Assembly: GCA_905250885.1 (NCBI GenBank)
Contig: CAJNOQ010001319.1
Span: 1-33,153 of the forward strand
Reading direction: 5' to 3'
DNA: 33,153 nucleotides
Source of the DNA: Didymodactylos carnosus
Lineage: Eukaryota; Rotifera; Eurotatoria; Philodinida; Philodinidae
Positions 1 through 11,244 of the stretch are shown piece after piece. The notes under the pieces were generated by a model. That model saw only the letters and a program-made list of their open reading frames with translations, was not told the DNA's origin and ran no database searches. Both the position numbers and the translations under genes were made by a program. Numbering within the stretch: position 1 is the stretch's first letter; every line of letters starts with the position of its first letter.

Positions 1-1070
1 ACGAGGGATATCCCGTACTGAATATACCCTATATCCCGAACGGGATATCGCAGAAAATGTATATCCTGATCCGGATATTTTTGCAAAACAATTTGGAAAA
101 AATCATTACCGCAAAAATCGTGACGTTATTGCAGAAAAGTGGCTATAGCATAAGAAAGCGGATGAAAAACTGAGTTGGAATCCAAGTTGCTCTACTCTTG
201 ATTATATTCGCCGATGATATTTACTTTGAGCACGTTTTGTCGACTCCTGCTTATATTCAATTTCAGTATGCCGTTGAAGATTCGGCGCTATTTTTCTTTT
301 TAATTAAATTGTGTATAAAGTATGAAAGTTTAAAGTATTGAATATCGGTGTGCGTGAAATGTATAAATTATATGCTTAATGCCTCTTTTTCTATACTTAA
401 ACGAGGCCTCGACAGTCAGCGTCTTGTTTTTTATGTTTTTAAAAACAGAATCGACGTAAATGTGTTTCACTGTCGCTTTTAGTTGACAGAGCGCAAGGAT
501 ACATAATAACATAGACACAAATAAGAAATAAATGAGAAATAAAGAATGTACTTCGCACTATGTATAGTCCAGAGATCGGCACGGGCCGAAAATTTCAGGC
601 ACGGCTCGGCCCGACGAAAATACTTTTCTGGCCCGACTGAAGCTTAAATTTATCTGGTGCCGCCCGACCACTCTTGAAAATTTTCTTGATAAAATGGCCT
701 TCTTCGTCTCTTATGTCACCAAAAAAATCCTTGATCCGGCCCGACCCGACCACTCTACAAAAGTTTCTAGCTCGGCGCGTGCTGATCTCTCGTATAGTCA
801 ATATCGTTGCTTAACTTCTTGGCTTTCATTATTTCAACGTAGATTTTTACAAGTGAAAATGCTGTGTAGTCTAGCTATGGATCAAACTAGTTTTCTTCAA
901 AGATGAACTCACACTCGCACATCCAAAACCAAAGAGCACCGTGTCTTGATCTGTCTTCAGTATACCATGTCCCATTCGGGATATAAAAATGTATTCTGAT
1001 CGGGCTATGTCCCAAAGTGGATATATATTATAGCCCAAACGGAATGTATATCCTGATCAGGATAGCAGGG
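1..1070. repeat. CGGGATAT-type short palindromic repeats at both ends of a segment
   Basis: 1-80 contains GGGATATCCCGTA, CGAACGGGATATCG and ATGTATATCCTGATCCGGAT; 965-1066 contains ATTCGGGATATA and AATGTATATCCTGATCAGGAT. The repeated blocks bracket the hAT-type element. The window starts inside the first block, so its true extent is unknown. Between them nothing codes. Confidence 0.45.
570..791. mobile_element. hAT-type miniature element with 8-bp target duplication
   Basis: The 222-base element is flanked by perfect GTATAGTC duplications (562-569 and 792-799). Terminal inverted repeats are CAGAGATCGGCACGGGCC on the left and, read inward, GAGAGATCAGCACGCGCC on the right. The interior is GC-rich with repeated CGGCCCGAC motifs, unlike its AT-rich surroundings. 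An 8-bp duplication with CAG-type ends is the hAT signature. It has no transposase, so it is non-autonomous. Confidence 0.85.
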
Positions 1071-2190
1071 AAACCCACAGATCACGGAATGGACTATGAT
1101 AGTACACCTGGTGTACTCCAAGATATACGAGAGGGCTGCAGAATGGTCCTGTTTTTACAGAGAAAATCATTCCTCAAAATCGCCCAAAATGGTTATTTTT
1201 GGACAAACCGTCGGTGTTCAGAAGGGAACACCGTCTGCGACCGTAAAACGTTTACCAGATATGCTTTAATACATAGTCTATTTGGAAATATGGTTGAAAG
1301 TGTCACGGTCGACTTCGTTTTAAATGGGAGCTACAGGAAAATTCAAGGTTTTCTGGATTTTGGCGCTTAGTGCGCCAGCTATTACAAAATAAGGAAAGCA
1401 TGCTTTGAGCTTGCGGTTTTGCAGTAGACACTATCTGCTATTTATGGAAAATCTGCGAGGGTAAGTAATCTATCGTTACTAAGTTAAAGACTTTAAAGTT
1501 GGCAAATTTTCAAGATAGTAGAATTCACGCTTTTCGGGGCTTTCCGTAAAACTTCAATATCTTAGCAACGATACAACTTTTTGATTTGAATGAATCAAAG
1601 TTCATTAAAATGTTCGGTCTAAAGGAGTCCTATAGTTTAGAAAAGCTTTGAGAAGATCGGTTGAAGACCATACCGCTGTAATAGGTCATGCCTTCTGTGC
1701 AAGGGCTCTTAAAGTTATAATTTTTGCAGAAAAATTGAGAAAATTTAATTTTGGCTGATGTAATAGCTTTTTGGCAAATATTAGATCTATGGCACATTCT
1801 AATCAAACGTTCCCCGTGAACAATGTGTGGAACAGTTAGCCTCGGACATAACCAGAGAAAAGGCTGACGTTACATTTCTTTTTATCATGACAGCAGACTG
1901 TGTGGGATTCCTTATATGATACGATAGGTATCTGAAAACAAACACCATATTTATTAACATTTATTTTCATTTCTGAGTTATGTTTTAATGTAGGTAAGAA
2001 ACTAATCGATTTATTTTGATTGTTTCAAAAGGATGTATTATTATTATTTTAGTATAGTATTATACAAATCAGAAAAGTCAATTCGTTATAAGATATCATG
2101 ATAAAATATAAAAATGTTATCGATTTCCTGTTCTAAACATTAAAAATTGTCTTAAATATAGCAGATTGACTTGTAAGGGGAAGCCATCAT
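792..2190. other. No gene seen; 3' flank of the UBTF-like gene
   Basis: Apart from the short CGGGATAT repeats there is AT-rich sequence with candidate AATAAA signals (minus) near 1960-1970. The 117-codon frame at 1017-1370 has no recognisable similarity and starts inside repeat sequence. Confidence 0.5.
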
Positions 2191-2844
2191 TTATTGTTGC
2201 CTTAATCTTCTTATTCTTCCCATGAGATGTATTTGATCGATTGTTAGTGTTAATCGAAATTGTTCAAGTGCAGTGGCGAGTTTATAGTGTTTTTTAATAT
2301 CTTCAAAATTTGTAAACAATTCAAATTTTAAATACTGTTCATCCTTCAAATCAATTTCGATAAATTTAACTAAGTTTTGTAGATATAATAGGTTATCTTT
2401 ACATGTGCATTTTAGTTGATTAAGATCATTATCTAAGGACGATGATTTAGGTAAACCAATAGTATAAAAATATGTCAATATTTCATTTGAATTTAAAATA
2501 TGATTTAATGTTGGCGTACGTTCTTCAATAACATACGGATATTTTTTCAAGAATTTTCGCCATTTTTTAAGCGATTTTTGTATCCATTTTATTTGTTCTT
2601 CATTCTTTAATTCGTTGAATAAGTATTCTTGTTTCATTTTTTTTTCATATAATACACTTGGAGTATATTGTTGTAAAATTGACGTAATTTCTTCTGTGTT
2701 CAAAACACTACTCTCAACAAAATCCATATCATCGTCCATAAATGAGTTTTCAATCGCTGTAGCATAAATGAAATAGTCTTCAGCAATTCTATTAGGCAAA
2801 AAATTGGAAAATTTGGACATATCTCTATCATATTTATTATGTAC
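2191..2844 (-). CDS. UBTF-like last exon: end of box B and third HMG-like box
   Basis: The acceptor TCATTTTAG at 2845 opens VHNKYDRDMSKFSNFLP, continuing box B helix 3 from exon 4 in phase 0. A short acidic patch (FMDDDMDF) precedes the third HMG-like segment. The C-terminal 100 residues are helical and unrecognised, ending IRRLRQQ. An AATAAA hexamer (2190-2195, minus) overlaps the stop codon and further AATAAA signals follow near 1960-1970. Confidence 0.8.
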   Translation of the reverse strand, partial: VHNKYDRDMSKFSNFLPNRIAEDYFIYATAIENSFMDDDMDFVESSVLNTEEITSILQQYTPSVLYEKKMKQEYLFNELKNEEQIKWIQKSLKKWRKFLKKYPYVIEERTPTLNHILNSNEILTYFYTIGLPKSSSLDNDLNQLKCTCKDNLLYLQNLVKFIEIDLKDEQYLKFELFTNFEDIKKHYKLATALEQFRLTLTIDQIHLMGRIRRLRQQ

Positions 2845-5800
2845 CTAAAATGAGAGAGAGGTATTCCGTTAACGAATTAGAACACAAAAAACGTATCAGT
2901 CTAGACCCTGCAGGTCTAAATGTTCCGGCATGATTTTGTTTCAATGTCAGTTACATACCGTTAGTGTATGAATGACGGCGAAGAGATGCGAAAAACTCAT
3001 TTCAGAATCATTAGCTACTTTTGGTTTCAAGATTTCAACACAAACAGATGCGTTTGGTTGTGTTTCTTTCTTTAAGGATTTTCCCTCATCAGAAATGATG
3101 ATTCTCGGACAAAAAAAGTCGATTTGGAGAGAAAAATTTTCTGATCAAAATAAAACTTAGCACAATTCTGTATGACGTTGTATCAAAAAGTTACAGGCAT
3201 TTTCGTACAAGTTCTACAATTGAGCATTTTATACAGCGTTTTCTCTATACAGGAGTTACACTTGAAGTATTTCCCAAGATTTTTTTAATATATTTCAAGC
3301 TAGAGAATTTGGATTTGTTTTATTTTAAACTAGACAACTAACTACATGAGCTGACCGGCGCCGATTTTTCAATTAGGTCTTAGTTTTTTTATCAAACTGA
3401 GGATTTCTAGAAAACTAGGATGCGTTTTTTAGGTTTCTGAGATTGTTGGTTGTCTACAAAGCGGACAAAGATTTAATTGAAAAATCGGTGCCGGTCAGCC
3501 CATATAGTTAGTTGTCTAGTTTAAAATGAAACAACCGGAACTGTCTAGTTTGAAGTATATTAAAAAATCTTGGGAAATACTTTGGGATCCTTTTTCAACT
3601 TTAATCTCTGAAAAACTTCTAAACGGCATGACTTGGAGACGAAGCAAAATTTTCATTCCTGTAACTCATTGTGCCTAACATTTATGAAAAGTTTCGTCAA
3701 GATCGGATATCTGGTGTCGGGGATAATTTCTGAGGGGTAATAATTTAATAATTTCTTAAAAGAAATAAACAAATTCTAACGTTATTCTATTTTTAATACG
3801 CTTATTACTATCTAAAGCTTCAAACACGTTTACATTTATTTCAAGTGTAAAACATCTTTTTCAACTCGTTGAGTTTTGAAAAACGGCAGCAAATTAATTT
3901 CAAAATGCTTTTACTGTTTTATATCCGAGTTTTGTTTTCTTCTAGATACCATTACGTGCTAAAGTGCGTTATTTCATGCAAGAAAACGGAAATAAATACG
4001 TTTCATTCTATAGACATGATTTTATTTTCATACTACTATCCCTTCCAAAATACAAGGCCATCGGTTACTTTTGGTATAACTCGATCAGATAGATAGCGAT
4101 CTGCGGTTTTCACCATCGGGTTACTAAGACCCTAGGACATGTTTTTGTAAGTGGAAACTTGTTTCAAAATTTCCTGGAAGTCCGGTTTTCTAGAGGGTCT
4201 TCTGAAAACCAGCTCCGTTCTCAAGAAACTAGCGTACAAAGTTAGTAGTTTATTTTCATGCGCAGATAGTTCGGACGTTACTCTACAAAATTATGTAAGT
4301 ACCACCTCTCCAACTATTGTCATTCAGACAGAGCTCGCTTTCCCCGAGCGCGTGTCCATCTCCGGGCAGACATCTCTGGGAACCTCAAAATGCCAAGGAA
4401 TATAAGTAATCGACTACGCTGAGAATAGTGGCAACATTTATTAATGAAAGTAACTTCGTCAGAGGCATTTTTGTGAAAAACCGGTTTTTCGTCTGTTATT
4501 AGCAAAAATTAAAATCCTTATATCTCCGTCAAACCTCATGCTGACTCAAAAAAATTTTCAGGAAAGACTTAAAAGGCGCCATATATTGTTGTTCAAGTCG
4601 AAAACTGGCCCAGCAGAACACTAAGGTTTTGAGATTTTTCAGGAGGTTTCTGGAAAACCTTAAATCAATGCTCAGCTGAAATTCACTTTTTTCGTCTGCG
4701 ATTATGATTTATGAGCTGTCCTGAGCGTTTTCTGAAAGTTTCCTTGAATCAGCATGAGATTTGACGGAAATATAAGGATTTTAATTTTTGCTAGTAACAG
4801 ATGAAAAACCGGTTTTTCACAAAAATGCCTCTGACGAAGTTACTTTCATTAATAAATGTTGCCACTATTCTCAGCGTAGTCGATTACTTATATTCCTTGG
4901 CATTTTGAGGTTCCCAGAGATGTCTGCTCGGAGATGGACACGCGCTCGGGGAAAGCGAGCTCTGTCTGAATGACAATAGTTGGAGAGGTGGTACTTAGAT
5001 AATTTTGTAGAGTAACGTCCGGACTACCTAACCGGGGGGCGTTATCTATCAGTGTGACTGTATTATACTAAAAGTAACCGATAGTCTTGTATTTTGGGAC
5101 GGATAGTAGGTTTTATTATTTACAGCTCATTAAAAACGAGCTTCTTATCGTTTTTCTCCAAGTAGAGAAAAATAAAAGTTTCTACGACGCCGTTTCCTTT
5201 CCATCGATTCGTAAACAACCTTTTTCGCAGGAGACTTTCAGACCGAAAAAAATAACTGATGCTGTCTTTAGAATAAAAACTGATGACGTCTCATTTGAAA
5301 TAGTTATTTCAACATGAAAAAGGTGATTTTAGTCTTGATTTCTATAATAATTTTTCTTTCTACGCTCACAGTTTTCCAAAAGACGTGTTCAGTATAATGA
5401 ATTTCCGAAATTTTCTGAAGCTCCAAATTAACTTAAAATTTCACGAAATGTTCTTTCCCTTTTTATACATGTGTATGGTTAGCACAAATGCTTCGGGACC
5501 GAGTTACTGGTTTTCCAAAAAACCTTGGTTTTTCAGGTAAAATCCAGTTTTCTCACCCCAAGAAGCACTCTCATTAAAAACTAATAAAATATTTAACATC
5601 AGCGCATCGAACTGCATCGAATGATATGTCAGTTGTATGTTTTTATGCGCAAAAAATCTTTCGATTTAATGAAATGACAGATTTGCAGCAGTTTTGCTAG
5701 ACACTAGGATTTTTGATTTAGAAACAGTTTGAAAGCATACGAAAAACTATTTTCATTTTGTTCTTTCCAATGGTATGATTTATAACGTTCGAAAGCACTT

Positions 5801-7154
5801 TTAATGGAATTTTCCAAAGACTGGATCTCTGGAAAACTCTGATAAAAACATTTTCGAACTCGAAAATCACACCGTTGGAAAGAGCATATAGGAAAACCTA
5901 TAAAAATAGCGTTTAAAGGCTTTCGGATCGGTTATATGGCATTTGTTCACGTGCCTGGTCAAAATTTGCCACTGTGAACCCTGTAGGAAGATAATAGTGT
6001 TTTGACTGGAGCCGAGTACATCCAATTAAACCAACAATTCAAGTAGTGTAGACATACATGGAGATATTACGTCAGCCAGTGAGCACACGGTGTCGCGGAT
6101 AAAAGTGTCTCAATTTGGCACATATGCGCCGCATTATTTTTTAGTGTGTTGATGTTGCAAGTGCACGACTCCAACGTCGTGAAACATCGACAAAATTTCT
6201 ACACAATGAATAAAAGAAAAAAATTCTAACCAGCACTAAAATGATAGCAGTACCAAAAGTAGTGAAAAGTGTCATAATAAGACGTGCTTCTAAACTTACA
6301 CGTTTTCATCTGATTTCACAAGAAAGGTAGACTATCACTCTTTATCAATCCAGAACTAGAACACTAGATTAACAGATGCTAGTATTGTTGACTATCTGTT
6401 AGGTCACTAAAATGTGGATGCTGACATTTTTGAGATCAATAAAATCAATTAGAGTGTTTTCCGACCAAACTCGTGTTGCCACATACTTCATCCGTTAACT
6501 GTTCATACTCTTTTCGAATTTTTTCATCTAATTGATGCCATTTTAATATGCATTTGTCTCTATCAAATTTATCATTGTATTTTTGTTTCATCAAATGAAT
6601 GTATAACATTTTTGAATTACTAGAAAACAAAATGCAATATTGAATAGAGTTTTAGATTTTAAGTTTGTCAAAATTTACCATGGAGGAAGACTTGGTGCTT
6701 TCAAATGATTTCTGAAATAAATCGTCCGTTCACCAGGCTTTAAGAGCAGGCTAAACAGATCTTCGTCTCGTTGTGCACTCAAGCAGACGTCATTGTCGTC
6801 CTAAGAAAGAATAAAGATGTTCTCTTGAAATGAAATGAATGTTTTCTTCTTCTCTTTTACCAATAATTGAATAAAACGATCGATACTTTTTTGTATGTAT
6901 TTTAGACGTTTTTGAGCATCTAATTCTTCAAATTTGTTTTCTAATTGACACTAGAATACAGAAAATATGTTATAGATAGCGTAGTAATAATCAGCTTAAC
7001 GTACAATATGGCTTTTTGGACTAGAATTATTCTTCAACTTCTTTCTGATGTAAAGATTAACTGGACGAATGTCTTCGATTCTAAATCGAGAAAATGAAAT
7101 ATACTTTGACAGAAATGCAAGATATAATTCATCTATCATACGTTTGTAAAACAT
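2191..7154 (-). CDS. UBTF-like tandem HMG-box protein (5 coding exons)
   Basis: Coding exons (minus): 7154-7005, 6950-6861, 6800-6679, 6619-6487, 2844-2191. Introns are 54, 60, 59 and 3642 bases, all GT/AG. Phases match and the total is 1149 bases (382 residues). Box A (about 29-80) has PVNLYIRKK and FEELDAQKRLKYIQKSIDRF. Box B (about 115-178) has PSLPPCNSKMLYIHLM, W148, L151, Y159 and KYDRDMSKF. A third degenerate box (about 226-268) has PSVLYEKKMKQEY and LKNEEQIKWIQKS. The order, the box B to FLP transition and the KRLKYIQK/IKWIQK motifs resemble UBTF, which bends rDNA for RNA polymerase I. The call is by family resemblance. The N-terminal dimerisation region and the acidic C-terminal tail of UBTF are not seen, so it is short or missing 5' exons. 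Confidence 0.65.
3261..3595. repeat. Foldback inverted repeat in UBTF-like intron 4
   Basis: Left arm about 3261-3376 (CTTGAAGTATTTCCCAAGAT to GCGCCGATTTTTCAAT) and right arm about 3474-3595 are inverted copies around a 97-base centre. The motif AAACTAGACAACTAACTA is conserved in both. There are no clear ends or duplications. Confidence 0.7.
4021..5120. mobile_element. 1.1-kb foldback element in UBTF-like intron 4
   Basis: Left arm about 4021-4570 and right arm about 4727-5120 are inverted copies; the unpaired centre is about 4571-4726. The block 4320-4505 and its inverse 4788-4973 translate to 61-codon frames differing at one residue, so the inner arms are almost identical, whereas the outer 100 bases are more diverged. 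No transposase or target duplication recognised. The mirrored frames are by-products of the symmetry. Confidence 0.8.
5722..5930. repeat. Degenerate inverted repeat
   Basis: TTCTTTCCAATGGTATGATTT (5760-5780 region) is matched in inverse by AAATCACACCGTTGGAAAGAG near 5864-5884, with weaker pairing outward on both sides. It is probably an old foldback. Confidence 0.4.
6487..7154 (-). CDS. UBTF-like exons 1-4: HMG boxes A and most of B
   Basis: Four short exons separated by 54-60 base introns. Exon 1 (7154-7005) starts at the first in-frame ATG after a TGA; an alternative start is 15 bases inside at 7139. Exon 2 (6950-6861) encodes the second half of box A, exon 3 (6800-6679) a linker up to PSLPP, and exon 4 (6619-6487) the middle of box B with KWHQLDEKIRKEYEQL. 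Exon 1 could be internal: a weak acceptor exists at 7134-7135, which would leave its true 5' end elsewhere. Confidence 0.65.
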
Positions 7155-7275
7155 GTTGAGATACAGTAGTTTTCAGTCGCTTTCTTCTTGGATTCATCTT
7201 TTTATACAATAAGATCTAAAATTATGATTATTGAGTAGATTAGGCTGCGGCCAACTTTCTTCTCTGCCTACTGTA

Positions 7276-7831
7276 CCCATGTTACACTTTTTTTCGTAAT
7301 ACCGCCGATTATCGATCTGTCTATAGATTACCGCTGGTTAACCGTACCGTTCGGTATAACTACTGGTTTAGCGACGGTTTTTTCGTTTACCGACGGTTAC
7401 CGGAGGGTAGTTTTCAGATCACGATACAACAAAAAACCGTCCGTAAACCGCTTTGACAAATTCACCTTTTTGTGTTGCGATTGACAGTCTATATAATAAA
7501 CGCAGAAAAGTCAAAAGACTTTGATTTTTTTTCAGATTATAGAGACTCGTTGAAGTTTGCACTTCGTCTTGAGTCAAGTTCTTCCCGTTCGAGTACCTTA
7601 TTGCGTTGCATGCGTACTGCAAAAAAACAGAAAAAAGAAAGCTGAGAACTACATTCTAACTCCTGTACTGTTTGCTCGCACTGATAAAATAGCGGTTGAT
7701 ACCACCGGTATACCGCGTGGTTCGATAGATCATGCGGTAATTTCAGTTCCGCTGGTGGTATACCGCGGAATGTAACAGACTGGTACCGGAGAAGTAACCG
7801 GACAGTATTTAACCGGTTTTTATGACATGGG
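7276..7831. mobile_element. TA-flanked non-autonomous element rich in ACCG motifs
   Basis: Ends CCCATGT and ACATGGG are flanked by TA on both sides (GTACCCATGT at 7273-7282, ACATGGGTAC at 7825-7834), consistent with a Tc1/mariner-type TA insertion. The interior has many ACCGGT, CGGTTA and GGTATACCGC motifs in both orientations, giving weak internal palindromes. It sits immediately upstream of the first recognised UBTF-like exon. No transposase frame. Confidence 0.55.
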
Positions 7832-7916
7832 TACTTGGAGAAAAATCGATTATTAGTAAAAAGAAATCATCTTTTTTTAAACATCAATTCGTTTTTGTAA
7901 TAATAAAAGTAGCTTA

Positions 7917-8361
7917 TGAGGGAACCTATGGATGTGATACCCTCCGTTTTCCATGATTTATACATCAATCGATAGAGTATATCGAGCTAGCAAAAATCCT
8001 AAAAGGATTCATCCCCATGGTGCTTTCTTCAAAGGTTGTAACACTTTTTCGTTTTCAAGCCCGCATGGGGCTCGAAAACAGTAAAAATACAATAACTCAG
8101 CCAGAACATGGTATGAAAGGCTGAAATATTTTTCTGTAGTGGTGCTAGATGTCTATTATAATCATAGAAAGTGTCAGCTGTGTTATTGAATTTTTACTGT
8201 TTTCGAGCCTCAGGAGGGCTTGAAAACGAAAAAGTGCTACAACCTTCGAAGAAAGCACCATGGGGATGAATCCTTTTAGAATTTTTGCTAGCTCGGTATA
8301 CTCTATCGATTGATGTATAAATCATGGAAAACGGAGTGTATCATCTTCATAGGTTCCCTCA
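7917..8361. mobile_element. Foldback element, TTA target duplication (Harbinger-like MITE?)
   Basis: Nearly the whole element is palindromic: left arm 7917 to about 8105, right arm about 8165-8361. Ends TGAGGGAACCTATG are followed inward by matching CTCCGTTTTCCATGATT and CATCCCCATGGTGC blocks. TTA flanks both ends (7914-7916, 8362-8364), the TWA-type duplication known for PIF/Harbinger. Arms are about 95% identical by eye. No coding capacity. Confidence 0.8.
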
Positions 8362-11244
8362 TTAGGCTAGAAAGTTCATTACAGACTCTTCCACTATGTA
8401 TTGTAACACAAAATTGTGATTCCGAAGCAAATTTACACCATGTTCTCCAATAAGTCATTACGTAACATGTCAACAAACTAGTGTTTTGACTTCAAATACA
8501 GCAACAACAGACACACAAAGAATAGATTGGACTTCTTCTAATATTAGGAACTAACAGTTTAAAGTTCAATCTAATGTGAAAATAATTTATTCATAAAATA
8601 ACAACAAAAAAGAAATGTAAAAAAACAAATAGTTTAGTTGTGATAAGGAACAAGAAAATCAATTTGTTAATACATCTACTATTGATGTTCTAAGAGGATA
8701 TAACGTGTCATTTCAGTCTTATCAAGAACGGGATAATCTGATACAATATTAATTAACTAAAATAAACACATGGGAAAAAAAGGTATATAATCATAGAAAT
8801 CTTTAGCATTGTGAGAATATGGTGATAAAATTTATATTACAATACCATCAAAGGATCAATAAATATGTGTACAGCGACTTTTTAACTATACGTTTTAGGT
8901 TTATTAATTCTGTACTTACTTCAAACAGTTCTCCACATAATTTACATGTCGAACAGCATAATCATTAAAAGTAAGCTACTGCAATGGATAAATTCCTATT
9001 CGATTCAATTCAATTTTCCAAATGAAAAGATATTTCCACGTATAAACACATACAAACATACAGCATGACCGCTTTTCCTAAATGATTACCTACATAAATG
9101 TTTTTTTTTGTTTTCCTTGTGCAACGCAAATGTTTCTTCTGAAACATTTTCAATCAATATGATATGGATTTCTGATGTCTATGAACATAAATAGAATAAA
9201 AAACATTTTTTTAAATAGAGAGCGATACAAATTTTTTCAACAAGAAATATGTATTCGGCAGCCTCATAAAATATTACATTAGGATTTTTCAATCAATCCT
9301 AGTTCAAGTTCAATAACACTAGATTAAGAAATCAGTCATTGACAAATGTTAAAATAAAACTTAGGCGTATCAGCAGCAAACATACTTTTGGACATCCTTT
9401 TGTGCCAAATTTCAATTGTCCATGTTTTACATATGACTAGATCGTGAGAGATGTTATTGAATTATTCCGTCGTGATATGTCGATTATCTTAATGGACGGT
9501 AGCAAAAGCTTGAAAAAGAGGGAAATGATTCTTTTCTCTTTGTTTTGTGGAAGAGTATCACTTGAACATAAACGTTTAAAGGTATGTGACTGCTGATCTC
9601 GTTAACCAGCAATTTATACCACTATATTCATTTGAATCGTTTGAAAGCAATGATTATCTAAATGAAAAATGTGAAAAAGAACAAACATCAACGAGTCAAT
9701 CAATCAAATACTTTCAGTCTATAACACATTACTTCTCCTTTCTTTTGTTTCTATTGATGATGGCAATTAACGTATGTAGAACGAACAATTTAACTTTTTT
9801 TGTCTTGTTCTTCTTTTCCTTTCTTCTTTCTGAACTATCAATGCTAAGCACTCTCGAAAAATCTTGTTGTATCTCTGAAACCTATGGTCCGATAAAGTTG
9901 AAACTTTGGATTTATAGGTGTCGTGTATACTCTACAAGATAAGAACGATTAGAAAAATATCTGAGATCGTCATTGAGTATGGGTGGATGTGGTTCTCGTA
10001 CAGTGACTCATAGATAAAAATCAATAACAGATCATCACATATAAAATATTTGTTCATATTCTAACACTTTTGAACGATCATTTTAATTTCTAAAACCACT
10101 TGACATTAACGCTAATAATTTTATTATGCAAAATAACAATAATGTAATATTTTGAACAAAGTATGAATGAAACCTATATTAACTTTCATTCTATGAATTT
10201 TGTGTAACTGAAATATGTATTGAACAATGGGCATCAGGTGTCCTCTCAGTTCGTCCCAAATTGGCTTTGTAAGATGAAACAACATCAAAGGGGCGAGCAG
10301 GTGTGAGAGTGAGCAATTTGGGACGAACTGAGAGTAAACCTCAGTATAAATCATCATGAATAAAAAAATGACTATATGAGATCTGAAATGAAACTATTTA
10401 TAGATTAAACATCCCAGTAATAAAGTATTAAAGAATTAGTAATCAGTTGATCGTTTGTCGATATTCAGTCTATGATGGTGCTTTTTAAAAAGAAAAACAC
10501 AATGTTAGAGAAAAATTCTGATGATAATCTAAATAACTGTTCAAATCTGTTTTTAAGACAATCTGTCGTACAAAAAAAGACAAGTGAAAAAAACGGCTTA
10601 ATTTTAGTGCGAATACAACTCAAATTCTCAATAAAATCAAAGTATCTAAATATCAAAAATCATCAGAATGCTTAGTTTAAAGAACTGAAAACGATTTGAA
10701 CAGTTTTGTCAGGTGATGACTGATAAATTGAATCCACATGATAGACTTACCCTCTTATATACATTCAAAATTTGTTTCATGTTTACTTTAGATAATAGCA
10801 AAATAATACTGTGACCAAACCTATGTAGAGATTTTATACAACAAAAAGCTTATATTGTACAAAACAAAAGAACCCCTATCAGACTAAATTGTCTCTAACG
10901 TCTATAGTGTAGAAAAAAAACTTTGCTTCTTATATGTTTATTTCTCTTGTGCAGAAAAGGCAAATACGTCTTCGAGATAGTACGACATATTTTAGAAGGT
11001 TCCATATCGAAAACATGGGTTAGTCACATGTGTTCGGCTTTGCAAAATAACAAGTAGTAAATAATTGAGCAAGTTATACTAGTGTAATGTTAAGAAGTAT
11101 CAACAAATCGATGAATTTACGCATAAGAAGTGTTCGAGGACAACACAACAAAGATGTGAACAATGACATCCAAAACGCCAGATTACCGATGGCAACCGGC
11201 TTTTCATGATCGACAGTGTAGTAGACTTAAGGGATCCCTCCCCA
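8362..11244. other. AT-rich intergenic stretch, no supported gene
   Basis: The stretch contains only the miniature hairpin at 10243-10334. A 118-codon plus frame (9586-9942) has no ATG before residue 58 and a T-rich run that mimics membrane segments; a GTATGTAG donor-like site at 9772 is the only hint of an exon. I do not recognise it. Confidence 0.45.
10243..10334. mobile_element. 92-base miniature hairpin element
   Basis: A perfect 21-base inverted repeat CTCTCAGTTCGTCCCAAATTG (10243-10263) pairs with 10314-10334 around a 50-base loop. TA follows the right end but not the left, so a mariner-type MITE is plausible but the target duplication is not intact. Confidence 0.6.

Noticed and set aside
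1017-1370. 117-codon plus-strand frame
   Set aside because: It starts inside the short CGGGATAT repeats and shows no domain or splice support.
4320-4973. Two almost identical 61-codon frames on opposite strands
   Set aside because: They are mirror images created by the foldback arms, with no recognisable domain.
9586-9942. 118-codon frame with apparent transmembrane segments
   Set aside because: It opens with GTG and lacks an early ATG; the hydrophobic run follows from T-rich DNA and no homology is recognisable.
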